Positions 1 through 7,876 of a stretch of DNA of 8,954 bases are shown in pieces. The stretch's first letter is position 1; each line of letters starts with the position of its first letter. The position numbers and the translations under genes are program-made. The notes beneath the pieces are model-generated. The model saw only the letters and a program-made list of their open reading frames with translations, was not told the origin of the DNA and did not search any database. The DNA lies in NCBI GenBank assembly GCA_028819955.1, contig JAPPKP010000121.1, positions 1 to 8,954 of the forward strand, read 5' to 3'. The stretch is from Rhodospirillaceae bacterium. Lineage in GTDB: Bacteria; Pseudomonadota; Alphaproteobacteria; UBA828.

Positions 1-8
1 CGTCATCG

Positions 9-941
<933 letters not shown>

Positions 942-960
942 CGCGCGCGACCAGAATACC

Positions 961-964
961 GGAG
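961..964 (+). promoter_or_regulatory. Ribosome-binding site of rplY
   Basis: A GGAG lies 10 nt before the ATG at 975 in the 33-nt prs-rplY spacer. It supports the chosen rplY start. No hairpin terminator or obvious promoter is visible in the spacer, in keeping with cotranscription with prs. Confidence 0.6.
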
Positions 965-974
965 ACACCTGACC

Positions 975-1655
975 ATGAGTGACCAGGCAACCATCGAGGC
1001 ACTGCCGCGCGAGCCGCGCGGCAAGGGAGGCGCGCGGGCGCTCAGGCGCGAGGGCCGCACGCCGGCCATCGTTTACGGCGGCGGCGCGGATCCGCTCTCC
1101 GTCTCGCTTGACTACAACGTGCTGGAGCGCGAGCTGGGCCGCCGGGGCTTCTTCGGCCGGCTCTACGATCTCAAGGTCAACGGTGACGTGGTTCGGGTGC
1201 TGGCCCGCGACGTTCAGGTCGACCCGGTCACCGACGCGCCGATCCACATCGACTTCATCCGCTACGTCGCGGGCGCGACACTCGCGGTCTCGGTCGGGGT
1301 CCACTTCGAGGGCCAGGAGGAATGCGAGGGCCTGAAACGCGGCGGCGTGCTGAACATCGTCCGCCACGAGGTCGAGCTCATGTGCCCGCTCGAGGCGATC
1401 CCCGAGGTTATCGTGGCCGACATCTCCGCATGCGAGATCGGCGACAGCATCCATATCAGCCACATCGAGCTTCCGGAGGGCGTCACGCCCACCATCACCG
1501 ATCGCGACTTCACCGTCGCCACCATCGCCGCGCCCACCGTCGCCGTCGAGCCCACCGAGGACGAGGAAGGCGAAGAGGGCGAGGAGGAGGAAGGCGCCGA
1601 GGGTGCGGCAGAGGATGCCGAGGCGGCGCCGGCCGAGGAAGGCGAGGAGTCGTAG
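975..1655 (+). CDS. rplY: 50S ribosomal protein L25, long Ctc/TL5 form
   Basis: This 226-aa protein binds 5S rRNA in the large ribosomal subunit. It is the long, two-domain form. An N-terminal L25 beta-barrel covers about residues 1-96, with the conserved RREGRTPAIVYGGG (24-37) and the domain end VDPVTDAPIHIDFIR. A C-terminal TL5/Ctc domain follows to about 188, including GGVLNIVRHEVEL (123-135). The last 35 residues or so (from 192) are a low-complexity acidic tail of Glu, Ala and Gly, common in alphaproteobacterial L25. The GAG/GAA repeats of that tail are purine-rich on the plus strand and probably double as Shine-Dalgarno sequence for pth, whose reading frame opens inside the tail. The order prs-rplY-pth-ychF is a conserved alphaproteobacterial arrangement. 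Confidence 0.97.
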   Translation: MSDQATIEALPREPRGKGGARALRREGRTPAIVYGGGADPLSVSLDYNVLERELGRRGFFGRLYDLKVNGDVVRVLARDVQVDPVTDAPIHIDFIRYVAGATLAVSVGVHFEGQEECEGLKRGGVLNIVRHEVELMCPLEAIPEVIVADISACEIGDSIHISHIELPEGVTPTITDRDFTVATIAAPTVAVEPTEDEEGEEGEEEEGAEGAAEDAEAAPAEEGEES

Positions 1656-2337
1656 GACGGCCTTCTTCCGCCGCTCCCGCGCCTCCCAGGGGGGCGCCCC
1701 TGCCCGCCTGCTGGTCGGCCTGGGCAATCCCGGTGCCGATGCCGCCCGGCATCGTCACAACGTCGGATTCATGGCGCTCGGCGCGCTGGCAACGGCGCAC
1801 GGCTTCGGCGCATTCAAGCGGCGCACGCGCTTCCACGGCGAGATCGCCGAGGGCCGCGTGGGCGACGAGCCAGTGCTCGCGCTCAAGCCTCAGACCTACA
1901 TGAACGACTCGGGCCGCGCGGTGGGCGCTGCCATGCGCTTTCACCGCCTCGAGCCGGCGGCCGTCATCGTCCTGCACGACGAGGTCGATCTCGCCGCCGG
2001 CAAGGTGCGGGCCAAGTGCGGCGGCGGGGTCGCCGGCCACAACGGGCTCAGGAACATCCGCGCCCACATCGGCGCCGAGTTCTGGCGGGTGCGGATCGGA
2101 ATCGGTCACCCCGGCGATCGCGACCGCATGACCGGCCACGTGCTCTCCAGCTTCGGCGCGTCGGACCGTGCCTGGCTCGATCCGACCCTCGACGCCATCG
2201 TCGATGCCTTTCCGTTGCTCATGGCGGGCGACGCCGGCGCCTTCATGAGCCGCGTCGCGCTCCTCGCTCCGCCGCCGGGATCGCGGCCGGCGCAGGAAGA
2301 CGGCGAAACGCCCTCAGGACCATCGGGTGGGATTTAA
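1603..2337 (+). CDS. pth: Peptidyl-tRNA hydrolase, with doubtful N-terminal extension
   Basis: Pth cleaves peptidyl-tRNA dropped from stalled ribosomes, releasing tRNA for reuse. Numbered from the GTG at 1603 (244 aa), the active-site set is complete: Asn42 in GLGNPG, catalytic His52 in RHRHNVGF, Asn101 in YMNDSG, Asp126 in LHDEVDL and Asn147 in GHNGL, matching N10, H20, N68, D93 and N114 of the E. coli enzyme. The family core starts only at about residue 36 (LLVGLGNPG, near 1708). The 35 residues before it are Arg-rich and are mostly an out-of-frame reading of the acidic rplY tail. The GTG at 1603 (8 nt after a GGAGGAAGG run) and the ATG at 1615 are the only usual starts I see; CTG codons at 1708 and 1711 sit where the family normally begins. 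The true start is therefore uncertain. The tail after about residue 222 is Pro/Gly-rich and poorly conserved. Confidence 0.93.
   Translation: MRQRMPRRRRPRKARSRRTAFFRRSRASQGGAPARLLVGLGNPGADAARHRHNVGFMALGALATAHGFGAFKRRTRFHGEIAEGRVGDEPVLALKPQTYMNDSGRAVGAAMRFHRLEPAAVIVLHDEVDLAAGKVRAKCGGGVAGHNGLRNIRAHIGAEFWRVRIGIGHPGDRDRMTGHVLSSFGASDRAWLDPTLDAIVDAFPLLMAGDAGAFMSRVALLAPPPGSRPAQEDGETPSGPSGGI
2316..2319 (+). promoter_or_regulatory. Ribosome-binding site deciding the ychF GTG start
   Basis: An AGGA inside the last codons of pth lies 7 nt before the GTG at 2327. With the 11-nt overlap of the two genes it supports coupled translation of ychF from a GTG start. Confidence 0.5.
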
Positions 2338-3430
2338 GTGCGGCATCGTGGGCCTGCCCAACGTGGGCAAGTCCACGCTCTTCAACGCGCTGGTCGCGAG
2401 CGGCGCGGCCGAGGTCGGCAACTACCCCTTCTGCACCGTGGACCCCAACGTGGGGCGCGCGCCGGTGCCGGACCCTGCGCTTCACGAGGTCGCGCGCTTG
2501 GCCGGCTCGCGCAAGGTCGTGCCGAGCGTGCTGGAGGTGGTGGATATCGCCGGCCTCGTCGAAGGCGCCAGCAAGGGCGAGGGACTCGGCAATCGTTTCC
2601 TGGGCCACGTGCGCGAGGTGGATGCCCTGCTCCACCTGGTTCGCTGCTTCGATGACGAGCAAGTGGCGCACTCCCCCGGCGCGGTCGACCCCCTGCACGA
2701 CATCGAGCTGATCGAGACCGAGCTCATGCTCGCCGACCTCGAAAGCCTGGAGCGACAGCGCGAGGGGGCGATCAAACGCGCCCGCGGCGGTGACAAGGAG
2801 GCGAAGGATCGGCTCGCGGCGATCGAGCCGGCGCTCGCCCTGCTGGAGAGCGGACGCCCGGCGCGCGCGCTCGACCTGCCCGATGAGACAACCGAGCGCG
2901 AGTTCTCGACCCTCAACCTGCTGAGTGCCAAGCCGGTGCTCTATGTCAGCAATGTCGAGGAGGCGAGCGCGGCGACCGGCAATGCGTTGAGCCAGGCCGT
3001 CGCCGCCCGTGCCACCGCCGCCGGCGCCCAGCATGTCGTGGTCTCGGCCGCGCTCGAAGCCGAGATCGCCCTGCTCGAGGACCCGGCGGAGACGAGCGAG
3101 TTCCTCGAGGCCCTCGGACTCCAAGGGCCGGGCCTGGAGCGCGTGATCCACGCCGGCCATCGCCTGCTCGGCCTGATCCGCTTCCTCACCGCGACCGAGA
3201 CCGAGGCGCGAGCCTGGCCGATCGTCGAGGGCAGCACGGCTGTCGAGGCGGCCGGCCGCATCCATACTGACTTTGCACGCGGCTTCATCTGCGCCGAGAC
3301 CATCGCGGCGGACGAGCTCATTGTGCTCGGCGGCGAGCAGGCCGCCCGCAGCGCCGGGCGCATGCGCCAGGAGGGGCGTGCCTACGCGGTGCGCGACGGC
3401 GACGTCATGCATTTCCGCTTCAACCTCTGA
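2327..3430 (+). CDS. ychF: Redox-regulated ATPase YchF (OLA1/Obg family)
   Basis: This 367-aa P-loop protein belongs to the YchF/OLA1 branch of Obg-like GTPases. Members bind ribosomes, prefer ATP over GTP, and are linked to stress and redox responses. The start MGFKCGIVGLPNVGKST is the family's usual N-terminus, so the GTG at 2327 is secure even though it overlaps pth by 11 nt. Motifs are G1 GLPNVGKST (9-17), G3 DIAG (73-76) followed by GASKGEGLGN, and the G4 equivalent NVEE (209-212). NxxE replaces the NKxD that gives guanine specificity, which is the hallmark of ATP-preferring YchF. A coiled-coil segment spans roughly 125-180. The C-terminal TGS domain (about 283-366) shows IHTDFARGFI and ends in VRDGDVMHFRFNL. 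The gene looks intact. Confidence 0.97.
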   Translation: MGFKCGIVGLPNVGKSTLFNALVASGAAEVGNYPFCTVDPNVGRAPVPDPALHEVARLAGSRKVVPSVLEVVDIAGLVEGASKGEGLGNRFLGHVREVDALLHLVRCFDDEQVAHSPGAVDPLHDIELIETELMLADLESLERQREGAIKRARGGDKEAKDRLAAIEPALALLESGRPARALDLPDETTEREFSTLNLLSAKPVLYVSNVEEASAATGNALSQAVAARATAAGAQHVVVSAALEAEIALLEDPAETSEFLEALGLQGPGLERVIHAGHRLLGLIRFLTATETEARAWPIVEGSTAVEAAGRIHTDFARGFICAETIAADELIVLGGEQAARSAGRMRQEGRAYAVRDGDVMHFRFNL

Positions 3431-3432
3431 CG

Positions 3433-3542
3433 CCCCTACGATTGGCGCAGCTATGTCCCATCTGCTATGTGGAGTTCCAGCGCGCGGATGGGCGCGGAGC
3501 CATGGAGGATCAGGGAGGCACCCCCGATGGGCGCAGCTGTCC
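3433..3542 (+). repeat. Imperfect short direct repeat flanking the ychF-hydrolase gap
   Basis: Two similar stretches lie at 3433-3458 and 3521-3542. Both run CCCC, then CGAT, then GGCGCAGCT, then GTCC. The first copy carries two extra dinucleotides (TA and AT) and one substitution. The second copy covers the start codon of the downstream hydrolase gene; the first lies just after the ychF stop. It may be a trace of a small duplication or a coincidence in GC-rich DNA. Confidence 0.35.
3512..3518 (+). promoter_or_regulatory. Strong ribosome-binding site of the hydrolase gene
   Basis: AGGGAGG sits 8 nt before the ATG at 3527. It decides between this ATG and the in-frame upstream ATG at 3467, which would add 20 residues unlike the family. 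It is one of the best Shine-Dalgarno matches in the window. Confidence 0.75.
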
Positions 3543-4195
3543 AGCTGACTGCGGACGATGGTCACGTTCTCAACGCATACCGGGCTGCGCCCGATGGCGA
3601 GCCGCGTGCGGGCCTCGTGCTCGTGCAGGAGATTTTCGGGGTCAACAGCCACATCAGAGGCGTCTGCGACGACTACGCGGCCCAGGGCTTCCTCGTCCTT
3701 GCGCCGTGCCTGTTCGACCGCAAGGAGCCGGGGATCGAGCTCGGCTACAGCGCCGAGACGGTCGATGAGGGGCGCGCGCTCAAGGGCGACATCGGTTGGG
3801 ACGGCCCGGTCATGGACATCAAGGCCGGCGTCGACGCCCTCGAAGGCGCGCCGAACGTGGTCGTGGTGGGCTATTGCTGGGGCGGCTCGCTCGCCTGGCT
3901 CGCCGCATGCCGGCTCGAGATCGACGCGGCGGTTGGCTACTACGGCGGCCAGATCATCGAGTTCGTTGGCGAGACTCCCACCTGCCCGACGATGCTCCAC
4001 TTCGGCACCGAGGATGCGGGCATCCCGATGGCCGACGTGGATGAGATCACGACGACCCACCCCGACGTCACGGTTCACGTTTATCAGGGCGCCGGCCACG
4101 GCTTCAATTGCGACCAGCGGGCGGACTACCACCCGGATGCCGCCGCGCTCGCACGTGACCGATCCCTCGCCCACCTCGCACGCCATATCGGCTAG
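3527..4195 (+). CDS. Dienelactone hydrolase family protein
   Basis: This is a 222-aa cytoplasmic alpha/beta hydrolase of the dienelactone hydrolase (carboxymethylenebutenolidase) family. The nucleophile is Cys117 in GYCWGGS, followed by Asp163 in FGTEDAGIP and His191 in GAGHGFN, with the partner Glu35 in VLVQEIFGVN. This is the Cys-Asp-His set plus glutamate of characterised dienelactone hydrolases, and the length fits. No signal peptide is seen. Family members hydrolyse dienelactone in chlorocatechol breakdown, but many genomic homologues have unknown ester or lactone substrates. No catechol-pathway gene is nearby, so the substrate here is unknown. The start is set by AGGGAGG at 3512-3518. 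The 96-nt gap after ychF is the largest on this strand, so the gene may have its own promoter. mtnP follows after 9 nt. Confidence 0.9.
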   Translation: MGAAVQLTADDGHVLNAYRAAPDGEPRAGLVLVQEIFGVNSHIRGVCDDYAAQGFLVLAPCLFDRKEPGIELGYSAETVDEGRALKGDIGWDGPVMDIKAGVDALEGAPNVVVVGYCWGGSLAWLAACRLEIDAAVGYYGGQIIEFVGETPTCPTMLHFGTEDAGIPMADVDEITTTHPDVTVHVYQGAGHGFNCDQRADYHPDAAALARDRSLAHLARHIG

Positions 4196-4204
4196 CACGC
4201 GTCC

Positions 4205-5085
<881 letters not shown>

Positions 5086-5089
<4 letters not shown>

Positions 5090-5478
5090 CGGCTCCGCTC
5101 CACCTCGACCCCCACGCCGCCCGCATCCGGGTAGAGGTCCAGCTTTTCGACCCGCACCCACACGCCGCGCACGCGCTGATTGGCGAGGCAAAGCCCGACG
5201 ATTCGGTCGGCCAGGGTCTCCACCAGATTGATATGGCCGCCGGCAACGATGGCGCGAATGCCGTCCACGATGGTCTCGTAGGAGACGACGTTGGCGATGC
5301 TGTCCTCGATCGGCCCCTCGTCGTCCGTGACCCGCGCACGGACGTTGATCCGCACCCGCTGCGTGCCGTGGCGCTCGTGCTCGTGAACTCCGATCGAGCA
5401 GGGCAGGACGAGGTCGCGGATCAACAGGTGGCGCCGTGTGGCTGCCGCCGCGCCCGGCGCAGGGGTCTCCCCGCTCAT
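5086..5478 (-). CDS. folB: Dihydroneopterin aldolase
   Basis: FolB converts 7,8-dihydroneopterin to 6-hydroxymethyl-7,8-dihydropterin and glycolaldehyde in folate synthesis. The 130-aa protein matches the family in length. LVLPCSIGVHEHER (about 23-36) carries the glutamate region that binds the pterin, SYETIVDGI follows, INLVETLADRI lies in the middle, and VRVEKLDLYP holds the lysine (in VEK) equivalent to the catalytic Lys. Residues 1-17 are a variable Ala/Pro-rich lead. The ATG overlaps the TGA of the upstream reductase gene in ATGA (5475-5478), so the two are translationally coupled. Its TAA shares the four bases TTAG (5086-5089) with the mtnP stop. It is the last gene of the minus-strand operon. 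Confidence 0.92.
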
Positions 5479-6248
5479 TCCAGGATTTCTTTCCCCTGCG
5501 GCATCGCCCAGCCGAGGTGCTGACCGCTGTCCAGAGCGATCATCTGCCCGGTGAGTGCCCGCGCCGACAGGATGAAGCGAACACCTTCGGCAATGTTGCC
5601 GGGCGCCACGGGACGCTGCAGCGGCGTGGCTTCGTATTGCGCAGCGAAGTGCTCCGGGCTCTGGCGCGCGCTCGGCAGGGTCGGGCCGGGGCCGATGCCG
5701 TTCACCCGGATGCGGGGCGCCAGCGCGAGCGCCGCGGTCTGCGTGAGCGTCCAGAGCCCTGCCTTGCTCAGCGTGTAGGACATGAAGTGCGGCGTGAGGC
5801 TCCAGACGCGCTGGTCGAGCATGTTGACGATGCAGCCCTCCGCCTCGCCTGGCAATGCCGCCGCAAACTTCTGCATCAGCACGAAGGGCGCGCGCAGATT
5901 GACCGCCATGTGGAGCTCCCAGCTCGCGCGGGTTGCGCTTTGCAGGTCGTCATTCTCGAATGGGGAGGCGTTGTTGACGAGGCAGCCGAGCGGCCCCAGC
6001 GCCTCCGTCGCGCGCGCCACCAAAGTCTCGACCTCGGCCTCTTCGGCGAGGTCGGCCCTGAGCGCCACCGCGCGGCCGCCGGCGCCTTCGATGCCCGCAA
6101 CGACATCTTTGGCGGCGTCGCCGGATTCGTGATGGTGCACCGCGACCGCCCAGCCGTCGTGCGCCAGGGCCTCGGCGATGATGCGGCCGATACGCACCGC
6201 AGCCCCGGTGACCAGCGCCGCCCGTGGCATTGAGTCAGACACGGTCAT
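5475..6248 (-). CDS. Pteridine reductase/FolM-like short-chain dehydrogenase
   Basis: This is a 257-aa NADP(H)-dependent short-chain dehydrogenase. The nucleotide loop TGAAVRIG (14-21) fits TGx3RxG, the signature of pteridine reductase PTR1 and FolM rather than ordinary TGxxxGxG enzymes. NNAS is at 92-95, and the catalytic Tyr158 and Lys162 are in SYTLSK. The usual catalytic serine is replaced by Asp145, 13 residues before the Tyr, the same spacing as in PTR1 (Asp181/Tyr194) and in E. coli FolM. These features, and the ATGA overlap with folB, suggest it reduces a pterin such as dihydromonapterin or dihydrobiopterin, or dihydrofolate. The exact substrate is inferred. The ATG at 6248 is chosen for length; the ATG at 6230 (Met7) is possible, and neither has a good ribosome-binding site. 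The preceding CBS gene ends 14 nt upstream. Confidence 0.88.
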   Translation of the reverse strand: MTVSDSMPRAALVTGAAVRIGRIIAEALAHDGWAVAVHHHESGDAAKDVVAGIEGAGGRAVALRADLAEEAEVETLVARATEALGPLGCLVNNASPFENDDLQSATRASWELHMAVNLRAPFVLMQKFAAALPGEAEGCIVNMLDQRVWSLTPHFMSYTLSKAGLWTLTQTAALALAPRIRVNGIGPGPTLPSARQSPEHFAAQYEATPLQRPVAPGNIAEGVRFILSARALTGQMIALDSGQHLGWAMPQGKEILE

Positions 6249-6262
6249 CGCTTGCGTTCGAC

Positions 6263-6727
6263 CTATCCGCTCGCCTCGCGCCGCCTCGCCTCTTGCTCGT
6301 AAAAGCGAAAGACCATGTCGGTCAGCGTCACGAAGCCCACCGCCTCGTTTCCGTCCACCACCACACTACGCGACAGGCCGAAGCGGCCGAGGAGACGGAT
6401 CGCGTACTTGATTTCCATGTCGGCGCTGATGGTGAGCACCGGCTTCGACATGATCTCGTAGACATTCACCCGGTCCGGCGAGCGGTTACCCGCGATCACC
6501 TTGTTGGCGATGTCGGAGACCACGACCATGCCGTATTCGTCGCCGGGCCGGCGGCGCTCGACCACGAGCGAGTACACATTGCTCTCGCGCATCAGCTCCA
6601 GCGCTTCGTGAACCGTGGCCATGCCGTCGATCGGTGCCGGCATGGGCGACATCACCGCACGCACCGTATTGAATTGAGCCGCGGCACCCTGCGGCGCCGC
6701 CGTCGCTGTGCTCGCCTTTCTGCTCAT
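6263..6727 (-). CDS. Tandem CBS-domain protein
   Basis: This 154-aa soluble protein is essentially one Bateman module. CBS1 covers about residues 22-79 (VRAVMSPMP, then VVVSDIANKV). CBS2 covers about 90-146 (YEIMSKPVLTI, then GFVTLTDMVFRFYE). A short Ala/Thr/Gln-rich lead precedes them. CBS pairs usually bind adenine nucleotides or S-adenosylmethionine and gate transporters or enzymes; here there is no attached effector domain, so it probably acts on a partner. Its ATG overlaps the TGA of the PII-like gene (ATGA, 6724-6727), and a GAGGA (6734-6738) lies 6 nt upstream. The overlap points to balanced synthesis of the two proteins. The likely target is the DUF1538 membrane pair encoded upstream; the ligand cannot be read from the sequence. 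Confidence 0.92.
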   Translation of the reverse strand: MSRKASTATAAPQGAAAQFNTVRAVMSPMPAPIDGMATVHEALELMRESNVYSLVVERRRPGDEYGMVVVSDIANKVIAGNRSPDRVNVYEIMSKPVLTISADMEIKYAIRLLGRFGLSRSVVVDGNEAVGFVTLTDMVFRFYEQEARRREASG

Positions 6728-7074
6728 ATCTGGTCCTCGATCTCGTGCTTGATCTCGGCGATCTGATGGGAAAGACCGATCGCGTCTTCGATGGCAACCT
6801 GGAACGCGATTCCTGTCCCGGACTTCTCCTCGAAGGCCCCGGCCGTCGCTATACCCTCGAGAATCGCCCGGCTCATGTGTTCCTCGACCAGGAACAGCAG
6901 GATGTCCCGCTGGCCGGTCAGTCTCAAGCCGAGAAAACTCTGCTGCGGCTGGAGCCCCTCGCCGCGGCAGCCGGTAACGATTGTCGCACCGGTTGCGCCG
7001 CTGCGACGTCCGGCGGCGAGAACGGCTTCGGTCTCGCCCGAGTCCACGAGCGCCATGATCAGCTTGAAGCGCAT
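6724..7074 (-). CDS. PII-like signalling protein lacking the uridylylation tyrosine
   Basis: This 116-aa protein has the PII/GlnB-like ferredoxin fold. MRFKLIMALVDSGETEAVLAA starts the first strand and helix, SGATGATIVTGCRGEG (25-40) leads into the T-loop region, and RDILLFLVEE (56-65) and GTGIAFQVAIEDAIGL (86-101) form later strands. It differs from GlnB/GlnK: the T-loop part is short, and the sequence around Gly40-Phe47 (GLQPQQSF) has no tyrosine at the uridylylation site. The usual B-loop TGxxGDGK is replaced by EEKSGTG (82-88). It is therefore probably not controlled by GlnD and may bind another ligand. An AGGA within the end of the preceding membrane-protein gene serves as ribosome-binding site; only 3 nt separate the genes. 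Members of this type accompany DUF1538 proteins in other genomes, by recollection. Confidence 0.88.
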   Translation of the reverse strand: MRFKLIMALVDSGETEAVLAAGRRSGATGATIVTGCRGEGLQPQQSFLGLRLTGQRDILLFLVEEHMSRAILEGIATAGAFEEKSGTGIAFQVAIEDAIGLSHQIAEIKHEIEDQI

Positions 7075-7077
7075 TGT

Positions 7078-7863
7078 CTAAGTTCCTTTCCCGGATAGTC
7101 GGCGCTTGCGCCTGGCTTCGAGCGCTGACGAGAGCTGGGCGAAACCTAACACCGCGATGACGGCAAAAACGCAAGCGAAGGCGATGAGGCCGAAGCCGTC
7201 GAGCAACGCGCTGCGCCCCGGCACGTTGGCGGCAAGGCCGAGGCCGATGGCGACGACCAGCGGCACGGTCACGGTCGACGACGTGACGCCGCCGGAATCG
7301 TAAGCGAGTGCGATGATGCTGCGCGAGGAGAATATCGTCAGCAGGATCACGATGACGTAGGAGGCCATGAACAGATAGTGGAGCGGCACCCCGGTGACGA
7401 TACGGACGGTCCCGAGCCCGACGCCGACCGCCACGCCCACGGCCACCGCGATCCGCAAGCCCCAGGGCCTGATCGTCCCACCCGAGACGGCGCCGGCCTT
7501 CCGCGCAACGGCCATGAGCGACGGCTCCGCGATGGTGGTGCCGAAGCCGATGGCCGCCGCAAAGGCGTAGATCCAGCCGTAGTCGAGCCAGTGAGCGGTC
7601 GCCCCCGCCGCGAGGCCGAGAAACGCCGGGTCGGTCAGTTGAGCCGCCATCGTCTTGCCGAGGGGGAAGAGCGCCTCCTCCAGCCCGATGAGGAACAGCA
7701 CCAGCCCGATCACCACGTACACGAAGCCGATCACCACCCGGCCCAGATTCGCCGGGCGCCGGCGCAGGACGACGAATTGGAAGAACAACACGAGGGCGAT
7801 CAGCGGCACGATGTCGCGCACCGTATCGAGGCCGGCGGAAATCAAGAGAGGGATTAGCTCCAT
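7078..7863 (-). CDS. DUF1538 membrane protein, second of pair (UmpB-like subunit?)
   Basis: This 261-aa integral membrane protein has about six to seven hydrophobic segments by eye (near 18-33, 42-62, 96-112, 136-154, 162-179, 198-212, 222-243) and a basic tail RRKRR (251-255). Family motifs are GLEEALFPLGK (60-70), GFGTTIAEP (106-114), and [15 protein letters not shown] (187-201). It is a paralogue of the protein encoded just upstream. A DUF1538 pair named UmpAB was reported in Halomonas as a two-component Na+(Li+,K+)/H+ antiporter (from memory); transport of a monovalent cation is thus a reasonable but untested inference. The ATG at 7863 is preceded by a GAGG overlapping the upstream TGA. 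The frame stays open upstream through the neighbouring gene, but that extension is an artefact of high GC and not a fusion. Confidence 0.9.
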   Translation of the reverse strand: MELIPLLISAGLDTVRDIVPLIALVLFFQFVVLRRRPANLGRVVIGFVYVVIGLVLFLIGLEEALFPLGKTMAAQLTDPAFLGLAAGATAHWLDYGWIYAFAAAIGFGTTIAEPSLMAVARKAGAVSGGTIRPWGLRIAVAVGVAVGVGLGTVRIVTGVPLHYLFMASYVIVILLTIFSSRSIIALAYDSGGVTSSTVTVPLVVAIGLGLAANVPGRSALLDGFGLIAFACVFAVIAVLGFAQLSSALEARRKRRLSGKGT

Positions 7864-7872
7864 CGTGCCGCG

Positions 7873-7876
7873 CCTC
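7873..7876 (-). promoter_or_regulatory. Ribosome-binding site overlapping the upstream stop codon
   Basis: On the minus strand the stop TGA of the first DUF1538 gene runs into GG, making GAGG about 9 nt before the ATG at 7863. This fixes the start of the second gene and implies coupled translation of the two membrane subunits. Confidence 0.6.

Noticed and set aside
3467..3526. A 20-residue N-terminal extension of the hydrolase
   Set aside because: The residues do not resemble the family, and AGGGAGG at 3512-3518 is placed for the ATG at 3527.
3442..3768. A plus-strand frame from a TTG with a CPIC-like start resembling a zinc ribbon
   Set aside because: It quickly becomes Arg/Gly-rich, overlaps the hydrolase gene in another frame, and lacks a full set of metal ligands. 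Probably chance.
6263..7174. A 303-codon minus-strand frame reading into the CBS protein
   Set aside because: The upstream half is an Arg-rich shadow of the PII-like gene. The CBS protein has its own ATG at 6727 with a good GAGGA site, in an ATGA overlap.
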